A DNA stretch of 64,000 bases. Source: Luzula sylvatica. Taxonomy: Eukaryota > Streptophyta > Magnoliopsida > Poales > Juncaceae. Location: assembly GCA_946800325.1 (NCBI GenBank), contig OX326960.1, positions 17,718,893 to 17,782,892 on the forward strand, given 5' to 3'. Shown here piece after piece: positions 11,758 to 23,304 of the stretch. Within the stretch, counting starts at the first letter, position 1; each line of letters starts with the position of its first letter. The notes beneath the pieces were generated by a model. It was not told the DNA's origin. It saw only the letters and a program-made list of their open reading frames with translations, and ran no database searches. Both the position numbers and the translations under genes were made by a program.

Positions 11758-12304
11758 CTTAATTAGTCATTCGTGATACGGGAATAATACGGTACGTAAT
11801 ACGTTCGTGTATAATTCGTATCATACGTTTTTCAAGTCGGTCAATTTATTCGGTTAAATAAAACGCAATACACTAATATTTCGTCAACTCGGTTATTCGC
11901 CTATAGTTATGTTTATTTTACATAATACGGATGCCATAATTCGGTATATAAAAGTATATAAATGTACATTTGTTTATCCATGAATAATTCAAAATTATAA
12001 TTATTTTACTAAACAATATTTATTTTAGTTCAAAATCATAAATTTATATATTATTATCGATATTTTGATTTTCTTAATCGTTTTTGGAACTTTATGTTTT
12101 TTTATTTATTTAAAAAAAAAAAAAAATTCTTCTAAAAAAAGTATTATGTTGAAATACGTATAGTATTCGTGTTTTTTAAAAGATATTATATAATACGCAA
12201 ATTATTAATCAGGTTGAGTACGAGAACATCACTACGTATATTATTCGTAATACGTAATTATTCGTAAATTATACACGTATTATTCGCGAACTGAACAACT
12301 ATCA
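11758..12304. mobile_element. hAT-like non-autonomous element, block A
   Basis: About 547 bp flanked by TAATGAT (11,751-11,757) and TAGTGAT (12,305-12,311), a 7-8 bp duplication with one mismatch. The imperfect inverted ends share CG.GAATAATACG about 20 bp in. Both subterminal regions are full of TACGTAATACG, ATAATACG and TACGAATAATA motifs. No coding frame. Relatives of these (GATAC)-rich ends appear at 12,610-12,680 and at 41,350-41,827. Confidence 0.55.
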
Positions 12305-13030
12305 TAGTGATAGTGTGGTATGCATTTTATTATTTAGTCCCCTACATGATTTATAAGGTAACGATAGTGTGGTATGCATTTATACAATTGATTGAGGTGC
12401 ATATATTTGGTTATTGAAGAACAAGCTTTCAGACTATGATCTAAAGATCCATACTTTAATGTTTTCAATTTTTGAGACTTCTATTTGAAGTTGAGACCAA
12501 AAAAATCAACATTGTGAGAAATTTTGTTTACTTGGTATGAAATGAATGAAAGACATATCATCATTCTTCATTTATTATCAAACAAAAAAATTAATAACTG
12601 TTGCTCTGATACGTAAACCGAGTCGTTCACATATCGGATACCGGATACGTATTTGATACGCACGCTAGTAGGCATATCCCAATATTTCAATTTTATTTTT
12701 CACTGATACGAGTGTGGATGCGTTGATTGGGTGCTGCATCTATATAGCGAGAAGGTTTTTCTGATAAAGTAAGTTAGGGATGGTGGGATAATATCAATTA
12801 TACTTGTTCCGGACAAGCTTAATCTTAGGCATCAAAATTATAATTGATTTTACACCTATTACTCCATTTTAGTGTTGCGGTGAAAAGGCTCTTATTAAAC
12901 TTCCTGTCATTGGTAGTCACTTTTTTATTTTGTCCTTAATTTTAAGAATGGGCTCTACGGAATATATTTTTTTTTCTTTACGGGCTGATTTGGAGAAAGG
13001 GCTCGCCAAGCCCATTCTTTGTTTTAGAAA

Positions 13031-14088
13031 GGGAGAATTTCATATGTATCCCTACTTAATACTTAAATAACAAATTTATCCCTCTTAAATCGTTAATATC
13101 ACATATATCCTTTCTAAATATAATTTATATCAAATTTATCCAAATAAAACTCATCAATATCAAATATACCCACACTGTTAAACTACTGTTAAAATTACCA
13201 TAATTTAAAGTTTAAAAATATAATCAAATCAACATATATAAATCTAAGTGACCAAATTACCCTCCTGATAATTTTTCAATTGTGTCCTCTCCGGTGACCC
13301 AAAACCTTCTTTCTCTCTCAAAAGCGAACACATGAACTCCACCCCCAACGCCTCTAACCCCCAGCCCGAACGAGGAGAAATAATACGGACTAGCTGTCGA
13401 TCCTTAAAGAGAGAGAAAACCTCTTGCTTCTCCTCACCCCCACGCCTCTAAACCTCCCTGTTTTCTCCATATTTCTATTTGTCCGTCGATATAACCCATC
13501 TTAATTCCTGCTCAATTCGACTAATTATTTCATATGGAGGATTAAATTTGTGTTTAATAATTTTATGTAGGATTTTCAAGCTTAATTGAATTGATTGGAA
13601 GTAAATTGAGGTAATTTGAGACTGTTTATGTTAATTTGAGGTTAGTTCTAGCTAATTCCTTCAATTTCATGATTTGTGCAGTTATAGAGCAAATTTTATT
13701 GAAAGCTCAGTAACACTAGGCGAATGAGAGAGAAGAGAGCACCAACATTCGTGCGAAGACCCTGACCCTCTTGGTCGCCATCTTTTCTTTTCGTGAACCC
13801 TAGGCGAATGAGAGAGAAGAGAGAGCGAGCGGTAGGGAAGAGAGAACACTGACGTGTGTGTGTGGGTGGGGGGGTGTGTGTGTGTGTTGTGAAGGAGATG
13901 AATACGGTATGTTATAGGAGGGGTATAATTGTCAAATCACATTTGCTCTGTTAAATTTAACAGAAAAAGTTAGATGTGGATAAATTCGATAATAAATGAG
14001 TTTAGGAGGGATAATTATGTAATTAGTAATTTTAAAGGGATAAATTTGTTATTTACATGTTAAGTAAGGATACATGTGTAATTCCCCC
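13031..14088. mobile_element. Mutator-like element with 9-bp duplication, block A
   Basis: A 1,058-bp element flanked by TTTTAGAAA (13,022-13,030 and 14,089-14,097). The ends are inverted repeats of about 90 bp beginning GGGAGAATTTCATATGTATCC and GGGGGAATTACACATGTATCC (21 bases each, given as end signatures). The core (13,290-13,880) is much less AT-rich, with CTCTCTC tracts, twice-repeated CGAATGAGAGAGAAGAGAG and a TG-repeat (13,853-13,887), like a gene leader. This may be a captured host fragment (Pack-MULE), but I find no recognisable protein. Confidence 0.8.
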
Positions 14089-14097
14089 TTTTAGAAA

Positions 14098-14865
14098 AAT
14101 ATCAATTTTTCACATATGTGTCTTCTAAATTTAACTTCGTTAATTGTCAATTTTATTCATTTAACACTTTCCATCCCGTTAATGATGATTGTATAGTTAA
14201 TTAAGGACGTGACATTTCCAATCCAACAAATCATAAAAATATATTTTTATTGAGATATTTGATCAACGGGTTTGGATTGTTTTAATATTTTAATAAGTAT
14301 ATTTTTGGATTTAAATATTGTTAGATTTGGATCCAAATTGTTTGATGTGACAATTTTTTTTATGACCTGTTGGCGGTGTCACGGCATCAGAAAATATTTT
14401 TATGACATGTTGCAGTGTCACGTCATTAATTAATTATACAATCATCATTTAACTTAATGCAAAATAATGAACACAACGAAGATACTTGCAAAATATAATG
14501 CAAAATATAGTTCCACTCGTTCATCATCACCAAACAAGGAATTATTCTTTTGCCGGATATAAAAATGATATTCATGTGTGCCAAACAGAATTACTCTTTA
14601 GTAACTCCGACTATGCTTTTACCTTGAGTTACAATAACATTGTGCAAGTTGACAAAACATTTTTTTCTGCCTATCTTGAAAAGAAAAGAAAATTATATTT
14701 GTATCGCTTAAAAACTGAAAATATGAAATTTATCTTCCTTTAGAGAGCATGATTTTGAACTTCCACAATGAGTCATATCACATTTTTAACTTTCTATCAT
14801 TTTATATTTTTACTTTGTATTCAACATGTATTTAACATGTATTTCATTAATATATCAAAAAAATT
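14098..14865. other. AT-rich stretch, nothing recognised
   Basis: Contains an inverted-looking pair GGTGTCACGGCATCAG and GCAGTGTCACGTCATTAA (14,367-14,435) and one 85-codon frame (14,486-14,743) with no known motif and AT-biased composition. I do not call a gene. Confidence 0.5.
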
Positions 14866-15726
14866 CTTACCAACCGCATTATATTACTTCATCTCTTTTT
14901 ACCTTTACTTTGTATTCTTTCATTTTTTTTTTCCTTCACTTGGTATTCCACATGTATTTGTAAAGCATTTCTAACCAATATGTTATTTAATATTTTATCA
15001 AAAACTTACTTTCCAATCTCATTATATTACTTCGTCTCCTTTTTTTATGTAACATTTTTTTTTTTAATCTACATTTACTAATGTTATCTACATGTACTAA
15101 TGTAAAGTTGCATACTTTTTTATTCTTTCCTTTAAATATAAGACCCATATTTATTTTACATTCATTCAAAATTTCATACTTTTTCTTTCCAAGCTCATTA
15201 TATTACTTCATCTCATTTTTTTTATGTAACATGTTTTTTTTTATCTACATGTTTACATGTGTTAATATCATCTACATTTACTAATGTCAATTGGTCTATG
15301 TTTTATTTTTATTAAATACTTTTTTTCCTTTAAATATATGACCCATATTTAATTTATATTCATCCAAAATTTCATTATTTTCTTTCCAATCTCATTATAT
15401 TACTTCATCTCCTTTTTTTTATGTGACATGTTTTTTTTTGTTTTTTTTACCTACATCTCTACATGTACTAATGTTATCTACATTTACTAATGTCATTTTG
15501 TATATGTTTTATTTTTAGTATAAACAAAAAAAATTATTTGTCGTGTTTTCTTTCCAACCTCATTAAATACTTCATCTTTTTTTGTTTTATTTGTATCTAC
15601 AAGTAGTAATATCTTTTTTACTATGTTTTATTTTTTATTATCGACAAAACAAACAACAAATAAGAAAAATATATGTATTAAAATATATTGCAAATATTCG
15701 TAGCGAAGCGCGAGTTTTCTTTCTAG
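14866..15726 (+). mobile_element. Probable Helitron 3' region with about 180-bp internal tandem repeats
   Basis: Four to five diverged units of about 170-190 bp share CATTATATTACTTCATCTCC, then TTTTTATGTAACATG, then ATCTACATTTACTAATGTC. The stretch ends in GTAGCGAAGCGCGAG, then TTTTCTTTCTAG (ending at 15,726) followed by T. A small hairpin close to a terminal CTAG, with T as the next host base, is the Helitron 3' signature. The 5' TC end and any Rep/helicase gene were not found, so the left boundary is only where the repeats begin. Non-autonomous if correct. Confidence 0.5.
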
Positions 15727-17689
15727 TACGATAAATAGTTCAAACCATGATTACTTGCAAAAAGTCTAATACCAAGTTAACAATTCAATATTTTCTTAAT
15801 CTTGCTATCAAATTGAACAAATCTCATGACTGGCCGAACATATGTTCTTTTCCGCCCTAGATTCGAGATTTTTCTCGACAATCATCATAATCATCCGATT
15901 TCTTGACTGGCCGAACAAATCTCGATACACTAACCCGATTAAGGTCATATATGTATATTGGTTCTTTTCTTCTTTGTTTCCAAACTTTTATCTTTCAGAA
16001 TGACATAATACTCTTTCTCTGTAAAAATATCTATTACTTAACCTAACCCATTTTGGAATGGTGAAAAAGATTGCACTCGCCCGTTTTTGAGTGGCGATAC
16101 TCTGAACGAGGAATTTGTCTTTTTTTTTTATTTTTTTTTCCAGAATGCCCTTAGGCTTAATTAAAAGGAGCACAGTTTGGCAAATATATTACAGACAAAT
16201 AAAACATGCTCTTAGGACTAAATCATAACAAGAAAGAAAATAAAAATAAGAAACTAACTAAAAGAGGATTCTTGTCCCTCTATTTCCTTCCTCTGCCTTG
16301 CATGTCTACCGGCGCATCTTTTTGTGCTTGCATTGTCAATTTATTTTCAGAAGCAAAAACATATTAAATTTGAAAATAAAATAAAAGAAATTGCATAATT
16401 ATTTTGGGTTTTTGAAATCGTTGTACATCTGAAATTTGGTCCATAATTAAAGTATTTTTTTATCGGTACCGGGTTTAGGATTTAGGCGTACCAGATAGAG
16501 TGAGTCACGATGTATTTATTGCAATTCAAAAGCACTTAATTTCATTAATCCCGATGAACTCTCCTGAAATGCATTATTCGTGCTCTAAATTGACTGCTTC
16601 AGGTATTTTCAAATTTGCAAAAATACCCCTGAATTATGACTTAATTTTTGTGTTTATTTTATACTTTGAAATGGGTAGGAGAAATATGAGGGTAAAATGG
16701 CGTTTTTTTTTATAATTCGAAATATGTTTTTAATCCAATACCTTCTTTTAATTTGGTTTAATGTAATAAATCCTGATCATTTTGAAATTCATACTGAATA
16801 TATCACCCTACTATATAAATCAGAACCAAATACCAAAACAGGTAAATTTTACAAAATAACCCATTAGTTTTTCTTACTTTCAAATGCAAATATTTTTTTT
16901 TTTGGAAATGTACTTGAAAGCCCCTCTGTTATCTCTAAATTGATGTTAAAACTTGTAGATTCAAAATCTAGTATCTTTTAATAATATTTCACACCATATT
17001 CCAATGGAGAACAAAATTTTGGACGATTTAGTCGTTAGGCCAGTTTTGTGGGTGGAATTCGAAGAATCAGCCGATTTTTTTGGCTATTCGACATAATTTG
17101 GAATTTAGGTACTAGCTAGTTGGACAAGAAATTAAGAGCTCAAATTCTTGATCTTTTTCTCTCTTTGTTCAAGAAAAATAGCTCTGAGATATTTGTAGGT
17201 ACTAGCTCGACAAGAATATTAAGAGATAATTTTGTAAGAAAAATAAAGGAGTATACATGTTGCTTTTATATTGTAAATAGCTCAGAGATAATATTAACAA
17301 TTTTTTTAGTTTTTTATTTTATTTGGTGAATATCTTTTGTAGTTTTGGTTGTATGATCGTATTATATATTATCTCCTCTGAATGAGGTGTTTTCTGGCAA
17401 TGCTGCTGCCGAGGTATAATAAAATTAACACGAATATATTGAGTTTATTCTTTTTTGATGAAATTCGGAGAAGGTTCGAATGTCCTTTCTTCCATGCTTA
17501 AATTAATTAAAATATATATGGTACTTATAATTCTCTAACATTTTTTATCTTCAAAATATAAAATATTTGATCTTAAATGAAGATTGTCTTAAAAATATCA
17601 TATTTGATCTTCAAAATATAAAATTGAAATATTTATTCTCTAACATTTTTTAAAAATCATAATAAGTGAATAAGATTTATAAAATTACA
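15727..17689. other. AT-rich stretch, no gene recognised
   Basis: About 2 kb with only short frames (61-71 codons) and no family motif. Small local repeats include GACTGGCCGAACA (15,830-15,920) and GGTACTAGCT (17,107 and 17,199). It has no match elsewhere in the window, so it may be the original single-copy DNA. Confidence 0.5.
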
Positions 17690-18188
17690 CCCGCTTATTT
17701 AAATTTAAATTTAAGTTAAATATTAGATATTTATGGTATTTGTAATTTTTTAAAGAATAATAAAAAAAGGTATTTATATATATGTGATATTTTTGTTTTC
17801 TGAAAGATAAATTATATATTTTGGTTTTTTTAAGAAGAAATATGTAAATCCCACTTAAAATCCCACACATCCAAGTTTATTATATTTTACAATTTTACAA
17901 TAATTAGATAATATTATAAATTATATTTTGTAATGATTAAATAAATATTATTAATAACATAATTTACTTGTAAGATCCTTTTAGAACTCAAAAGATGATG
18001 TGCACTCTCCGAAACGAATTTCTGAAATTGACAAGCAAAAATTACATAAATCCCCTATTTTCCCAAAATTACATAAACCCCCTATTTTATTAGAATATAT
18101 GAAAAAAGCTCCTTGTAGTTACCCTTTTTCATAAACGTTGAAAATCTTCAGAAAATTTTGGGGGCTTTTTTAAAAATGAATTCTAATT

Positions 18189-18767
18189 CTAATTTTTACT
18201 CAAAACCAAGGCCCCAAAAATGTGAATATATTTGGTTGGCTAGTCATCAATGACCGTATCTTGACGACGGATAATTTAGTCAAGCGAGGTTGGACACATG
18301 ATCCGACATGTGCTCTATGTGCCGGTCCGGTTGAATCGGTCAACCATCTATTCTTACATTATCCGTTTGCTAAGGAAGTTTGGCGGCTTATAGAGCCGAG
18401 GGCCAACCAAAACGCATACTCCGTACAAGATTTTTGGTGGAGCGAAAGAACAAGAAGGTCTAAAGAGGAAGCCGCAAAATGGGACACCATATGGCTACAA
18501 CGATTTGGACTTTTTAGAGAGAACGAAACAATCAAATATTCCAACGCAAAGGAAGAATGCATCTACTCGTCACAAATGCTATCAAAGAGCTAAGTAGTCA
18601 ATGATTTAGTCATTGTTAAATAAGTATTCTAGATGCCTCACTAGGATTGGGGGATAATTAAATCTTTCGCTAACGTTGTAAATTTCACAAATATGTATTT
18701 CGCACGCTTTTATTTTTTAATGAAAAAGATCGGATCGAGCGCGTATCGCGCTTGCCTTTCCCTAAAA
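18189..18767 (+). mobile_element. 5'-truncated LINE (non-LTR retrotransposon) insertion
   Basis: A 579-bp insert flanked by the 17-bp duplication AAAAATGAATTCTAATT (18,172-18,188 and 18,768-18,784) and ending in CTTTCCCTAAAAA. The opposite arm has the uninterrupted site near 42,385-42,400. It retains only the end of ORF2 plus the 3' untranslated region. It inserted after the arms were duplicated. Confidence 0.9.
18201..18593 (+). pseudogene. LINE ORF2 C-terminal fragment: reverse-transcriptase zinc-binding domain
   Basis: In frame from 18,201 the peptide reads GPKNVNIFGWLVINDRIL, then LVKRGWTHDPTCALCAG, ESVNHLFLHYPFAKEVW. This is the zf-RVT domain found at the end of plant LINE ORF2: tryptophan-rich lead, CxxC, then H-x3-H with the second cysteine of the usual HLFLHC replaced by Tyr. 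No reverse transcriptase or endonuclease domain is upstream, because the insertion is 5'-truncated. The 30 residues before the stop no longer look family-like, suggesting a frameshift. Dead on arrival. Confidence 0.85.
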
Positions 18768-20875
18768 AAAAATGAATTCTAATTTTATGCAAGTAACCTC
18801 GTGATCAAAATTTCAAATTAATTTATGAAAAATTTACATCTAAACATTAATTAAGTGGACAAAAGTTGTTTAATTAAAGAATAATATTTAATACATGAAT
18901 ACTTTAAAATATGTAAATCCGAAAAAATAGTTATTCTTAACTCATTTTTTCAAAAGGAGTGTTTTATCTTATTTTAAAATTTTGTTTTGTGATTATCTTA
19001 TTTCAAATATTGTCTATATAGAACACACAGTTTATGTTGTGATTATAAAAGTGGGATTAATTTACAAGTTCAAACCTGAACTAAGCACATTTGCTTTTGT
19101 ACTCTTTCGTGTTTTCTGATTTTTTGTGGTGGGTTGGTGATAATTAGCTCATATCCTTCTTCGACCATAAAACAAACGAAATCCAAATTAACTTGTGAGT
19201 TTTCTATGTTTTGAATCACTAATTTCATGTGCTTGTACATGAAATTTCAAATATTATACTAAATCAAGATTAAATTTCAAGGATACACCATGACTAAAAT
19301 TAAAAAATTCACATTCATATTGTCAAAATAATCAAGATTATAATATTAATAATAAATTTCAATAATAAATTGAAGTAATAATATAATTACGTTTTACAAT
19401 TTTATATAATTCAACTGTAAATATAGAAACCGTGATTATATTATTAATAAATGTATATATTATATGTGTATACTGTATACTATCAAAAGAACACCACTTT
19501 GGTATAAATAATAACTTGATCAGAACATAATTAATTAATAAGAAAATATTAATAAATTAATTTCAATAAATATTATTAATTAAAAAACATTTGATGACAA
19601 ATTAATAAATTATATCAAAGATATATTATTTTTCAACAAAGTGTTTAATAAAATATTGTATGTATACAAAAGTAGTTTATAAAGTGACTCACAAAAAGTA
19701 CATATTAATTTTGTTTTGGGTAATTTATAATTAAAAATAAAATAAATATGACATTTTAATTTTAATTTTTGAATTTTGTAAATAATATGTTTTGGCGAAA
19801 TGAATTGTCCATATTGAAATTTCGGATGTTATTTTAGTGAATTGAAATTGTTTGTATTGTCTATATTTTATAAATATAAGATCAGAGAGATGTAAATTGT
19901 GTATTTTTTTCGAATAAACATTAGATAATCAGGAATTTGAATTTAAATGGACGAGTTTGACACAAATTAGGAATTTATATTTGAAATGTGAGTCCTATTG
20001 AGAAATAGGGGGAAATTTGAAAATAATGAGAAGAAAGTTTGAAACATAATGTGGGTGGTGATATATATTATGGACCATTTGACGAGATCGAAATGCAAAA
20101 ATCTTCAACTCCAAATACAATTTACCGAATTGGACGGCAAAAATAGAAATGGAACAAGAGTCACTTGGTATAAGCTACTTTCAAAGAAGAACTCCACAAC
20201 ACATCAAGACCTAAGAGGGTATTGTGGATCACGTGTATGGCCACAAAAATCTAAAAATGTAATTTCCTTTAACTATGTAATCTATTTTTTATTCGTTTAT
20301 AAAAGACAGAATACCAATTCGGTATTCCTTTCAAAAAAGAAATATGATCAGTCGTATTTGAATTAAACTAGTCTAACTTCATTTCAAGAATAGATAAATA
20401 TTTGAATTTCAATGACAGGTCATTTGAAGCAAACATAAATGAGTTCAATAAAGAAAGCTAAATAGCATATATGATTGAGTAGTAAAAATATATACGTGGT
20501 ACTTGGCATTGAATATGTTAAATACAATACCAATTTTTTTTTATGCAAGATGAATAACACATACACACGTTCCCTTAGTGAACATAACTGATTTCATGGG
20601 AGATAATGATCTTGTAATTTCTTTAGTAACATTTTTTAATTTTATAATGTTTACAATTATGCAAAGAATTGTGTTCTGATTTACGGAGACTTGTTCGATG
20701 CTTTACATACATTTTCCACTTCACTACAAATTTATTGTAATAGCTTTATTTGTGCACTAAAAAGAACATATTTCTTTTGTTTTACCAAATTTATAAAAAA
20801 ATGCACATACATAATAAATATCAGATACTCATTTTCCGCAAATGAGAAAGGAGAAAATGCGAAACCATTGTAAAT

Positions 20876-21640
20876 CGACTGATATTTCGAGGTAGGTTCC
20901 GATCCAGGAAGATCTCAATATCCCTTAAATTTAATACAAATAATATTTACTATCATATTTTGAATTTAAAAATAGTCCAAACGATATCCATATAATGTTG
21001 TTATGTTTAATTTTAGATACGAGTAACAATAAATTTATATAATTCTTAGTAGGATAAAATTTAACATAACTTATTTCCATGCTTGCATATTTAGTGAAAT
21101 ACCTATTTACGAAAATAATTATTAAATAATTCTCCGCACCAGATCCGATCCGCGTCAGATCTTGATTTCGACACCAGATCTTGATTTCTTGATTCGAGAA
21201 ATCTATCCAATTCGACTTGATTCTCTGTCACCAGATCTTGATTTTTGATTGAATATCGAATCGTTGTCGTCGTTAATCGAGCCAATCCAGACCCGATTCA
21301 GGGCGATTTTTCGATTCATACCTTAAATCCTCGATTCGAGACGAATTCTTGATCGAATCCGGTTCGAGCAGCAGATTCTAAATTCGATATCTAGAATTTC
21401 TTGAATTCTTGATTTCCATTCGAGCCACCAAGAATTCTCAATCTGCCAAACAGATTCAATCTCGCATCTTTGCCGAAACCTCAACGCGAGTCCCTCGACT
21501 CGAATCTGCATCAGTCGCAGCAAATCTTCGATCCAAACCTGCATCAAATTCCTCGATTCAATTCCGTGGTTAATGGAGTGAATCCAATTCTTCCTTCGCA
21601 GCAAGATCAAGCTCCACCATTAATGGAGTGAGGCCAATTC
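20876..21640. other. Retroelement-like leader region, non-coding
   Basis: From about 21,120 the DNA becomes rich in CCAGATCTTGATTT, GATTCGAG and AATCC repeats on the plus strand, with ACCATTAATGGAGTGA-type direct repeats at 21,550-21,635. Right-arm homology stops at about 20,875, so this belongs to the arm-specific insertion containing the retrotransposon remnant. I found no 5' LTR or primer-binding site. Minus-strand frames here (60-95 codons) are repeat artefacts. Confidence 0.4.
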
Positions 21641-22240
21641 GTAGTGAGCTTAACAAGATCAAGCTTCGTCTGTTCTCCCTTCCCTTTATCTCGTGAAGAA
21701 GAATCGATCGCTGGTTTAGTAGTTGTCCTTTCCTTTACTCGCGGTTCAGTGGTTCGCCATTTCCTTCATAGTCCAAGACGACCAGCTACACCCAGCTCAA
21801 CAGCTCCAGTTCCTGCCGTCATTCTCTACTCCGTCGCCAGGAGTCAGCTCGCTTGCACCAATCCGCCGTCTCCAATCAGGTATCCATTCCCATTACTGAA
21901 CCGATCGCGAGAAGAAGAAGGACCAAGCTTCGTGCACCATACTCTTTCCATCGCGAGAAGAAGACGACGACTCTGGTTTGGGTTGTGGATCCGAGTTGGG
22001 TTGATCCGATTAGGGTGGACTTTGAGTTCCTGGATTGCTTATTCCGGTTTTTCAAGAAATCCGGATACAATATCTCGGAAATCAAGTCTGGACTCTGCAG
22101 ATTCTAGGGAAACCAAGTCTGCACCAAGATTCCCAATTCTGTTAAGACTACAGAATTCAAATCCGAGAATTAACATTCGAGTTCTTTAAAAATCTAGAAT
22201 TCTTTAACGGGTCTGATTTGTTTCTTAACGGGTCTGCACG
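21641..22240 (+). other. GC-richer leader with overlapping open frames upstream of the 338-codon ORF
   Basis: The composition changes to less AT-rich, and a 181-codon frame (21,644-22,189) overlaps an 84-codon one. The longer frame is serine/arginine-rich with no domain I can name, and contains two related stretches (PFPLSREEE and PLLNRSREEE) from an internal repeat. It most likely represents the untranslated leader of the retroelement. A real protein cannot be excluded, but start context and codon bias give no support. Confidence 0.3.
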
Positions 22241-22266
22241 TCGTTGAAGCGTTTTGAGGCGATACG

Positions 22267-23283
22267 ATGAGTAATAAAATAGTATATTTGTGGGATATTG
22301 TGTATCCCGAATCATCGCATCGATTAATTAAATTGGGAGAAGGAATCTATGAAGGAAAAAGTTGGTATTGGTGCGAAAAAGAAAATGCGGCTCATTATTG
22401 CAATGAATGGTGTGATCAAAAGGTTTTGTATAATCGTAATTTCTCTCGGTGTAATGTGAGTAATGCGTTGTATACATTATCTTGGGAGGAGAGACAAGCT
22501 ATTGTGAGGTATAATCGAGAAAGAGAAATCGAGGAGAGGAACAAGATTTTTAACGAAATCATAAAGAAAATTGATCAAATATTGAATTCTACTCAATTTT
22601 CTAGTGAAGTTAGAAGTATCGATGATAAGTCGAATTGCAATGCAAATGAAACGAATTCGGGCGTGATCGAAGCGGATTCGGGCGTGATCGAAGCGGATTC
22701 GGGCGTGATCGAAACGAATTCGGGCGTGATCGAAGCGGATTCGGGCGTGATCGAAGCGGACTCGGGCGTGTTCGAAGCGGACTCGGACGTGCTCGAAGCG
22801 GATTCGGGCATGATCGAAGCGGATTCGGACGTGATCGAAGCGGATTCGGGCGTGATCGAAGAGGATTCGGGCGTGATTAAAGCGGATCCGGTTGAGATTG
22901 AATCGGATTCGGACATGATCGAAGTGGATTCGGGTACGATGCGATTAGTAGGTAAAACGTATGTGGATCCGTATTTGCATTTCAAGTGGGATACTTGTCG
23001 AGAAAGCGTGAATGAAGATTTGAGAGGATTGTGCACATTTCGAGGAAGGCGGTTATCTCCATTAGAAACACGACTCGAAGGGAAGCTCGATGATGAAGTA
23101 AAAAGGCCGCATCCGAAATTGAATATAAGGTACGATGTGAAATGTTCAAAGGCGGTGATTCGTGTTGGGTTGAAAAGGCCACCACCAAAGCCGAATATAC
23201 GGTACGATGCGATATCTTCGGTGGTGATTCGTGTTATATCGAAAAGGCCACCGCCAAAACCTAATATATATTCGCATCCTTGA
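22267..23283 (+). CDS. 338-aa hypothetical protein with Cys cluster and 14 heptad repeats, retroelement-associated
   Basis: I do not recognise this protein. Residues 1-105 are aromatic-rich with Cys36, Cys45, Cys49 and Cys62 (C-x8-C-x3-C-x12-C, possibly metal-binding), then a charged helix-like run (LSWEERQAIVRYNREREIEE, 71-90). Residues 130-227 are 14 tandem heptads of type DSGVIEA, encoded by a nearly perfect 21-bp repeat (22,654-22,947). Residues 279-338 hold two and a half 23-24-aa repeats starting KRPPPKPNIRYD. The frame ends 22 bp before a purine-rich tract and the LTR, which is where a retroelement coding region ends, yet no gag, protease, RT or integrase motif is present. It may be a captured or non-autonomous-element ORF. 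ATG at 22,267 is the first in frame after the leader. Confidence 0.55.
   Translation: MSNKIVYLWDIVYPESSHRLIKLGEGIYEGKSWYWCEKENAAHYCNEWCDQKVLYNRNFSRCNVSNALYTLSWEERQAIVRYNREREIEERNKIFNEIIKKIDQILNSTQFSSEVRSIDDKSNCNANETNSGVIEADSGVIEADSGVIETNSGVIEADSGVIEADSGVFEADSDVLEADSGMIEADSDVIEADSGVIEEDSGVIKADPVEIESDSDMIEVDSGTMRLVGKTYVDPYLHFKWDTCRESVNEDLRGLCTFRGRRLSPLETRLEGKLDDEVKRPHPKLNIRYDVKCSKAVIRVGLKRPPPKPNIRYDAISSVVIRVISKRPPPKPNIYSHP
22654..22947 (+). repeat. 21-bp coding tandem repeat, 14 units
   Basis: Unit GATTCGGGCGTGATCGAAGC plus G; the first six units are almost identical and the last four are diverged. The length is a multiple of three and keeps the heptad frame. The minus strand is also stop-free across the array, which creates a 243-codon shadow frame. 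Confidence 0.9.
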
Positions 23284-23304
23284 TCCTTGAGGACAAGGAT
23301 CTTT

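Larger units (their letters stand above)
38..14400 (+). repeat. Segmental duplication block A (partner: 50,338-64,000)
   Basis: From about base 38 this block matches the block starting near 50,338 in the same orientation, almost base for base. It can be followed to the window end (A about 13,226 equals B 64,000), so the right edge of A given here is a guess. Long stretches, for example A 6,769-7,924 and B 57,525-58,680, show no difference in their translated frames. Differences are single bases, short indels and three clean insertions, each annotated separately. There are no TG...CA ends or other LTR marks at the block edges, so this is a recent genomic duplication and not an LTR pair. Confidence 0.93.
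17690..20875 (+). repeat. Left arm, outer part, of the large inverted duplication
   Basis: Reverse complement of the right arm: 17,690-18,000 pairs with 44,090-44,400, and 18,000-20,875 pairs with 39,625-42,500. Shared landmarks include CTCAAAAGATGATGTGCACTC, TTTCATAAACGTTGAAAATC and CTCATTTGCGG. The arms have diverged by many substitutions and indels, clearly more than blocks A and B. Arm-specific insertions here are the LINE at 18,189-18,767 and about 260 bp near 20,117-20,375 with a LINE-like A-rich tail. Confidence 0.85.

Noticed and set aside
20049..20366. 105-codon plus-strand frame in the left arm
   Set aside because: It spans the boundary of an arm-specific insertion with an A-rich tail and is not open in the right arm; no family motif.
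22654..22947. CRISPR-like regular repeat
   Set aside because: Units are directly adjacent with no spacers, keep a reading frame, and the DNA is plant nuclear.
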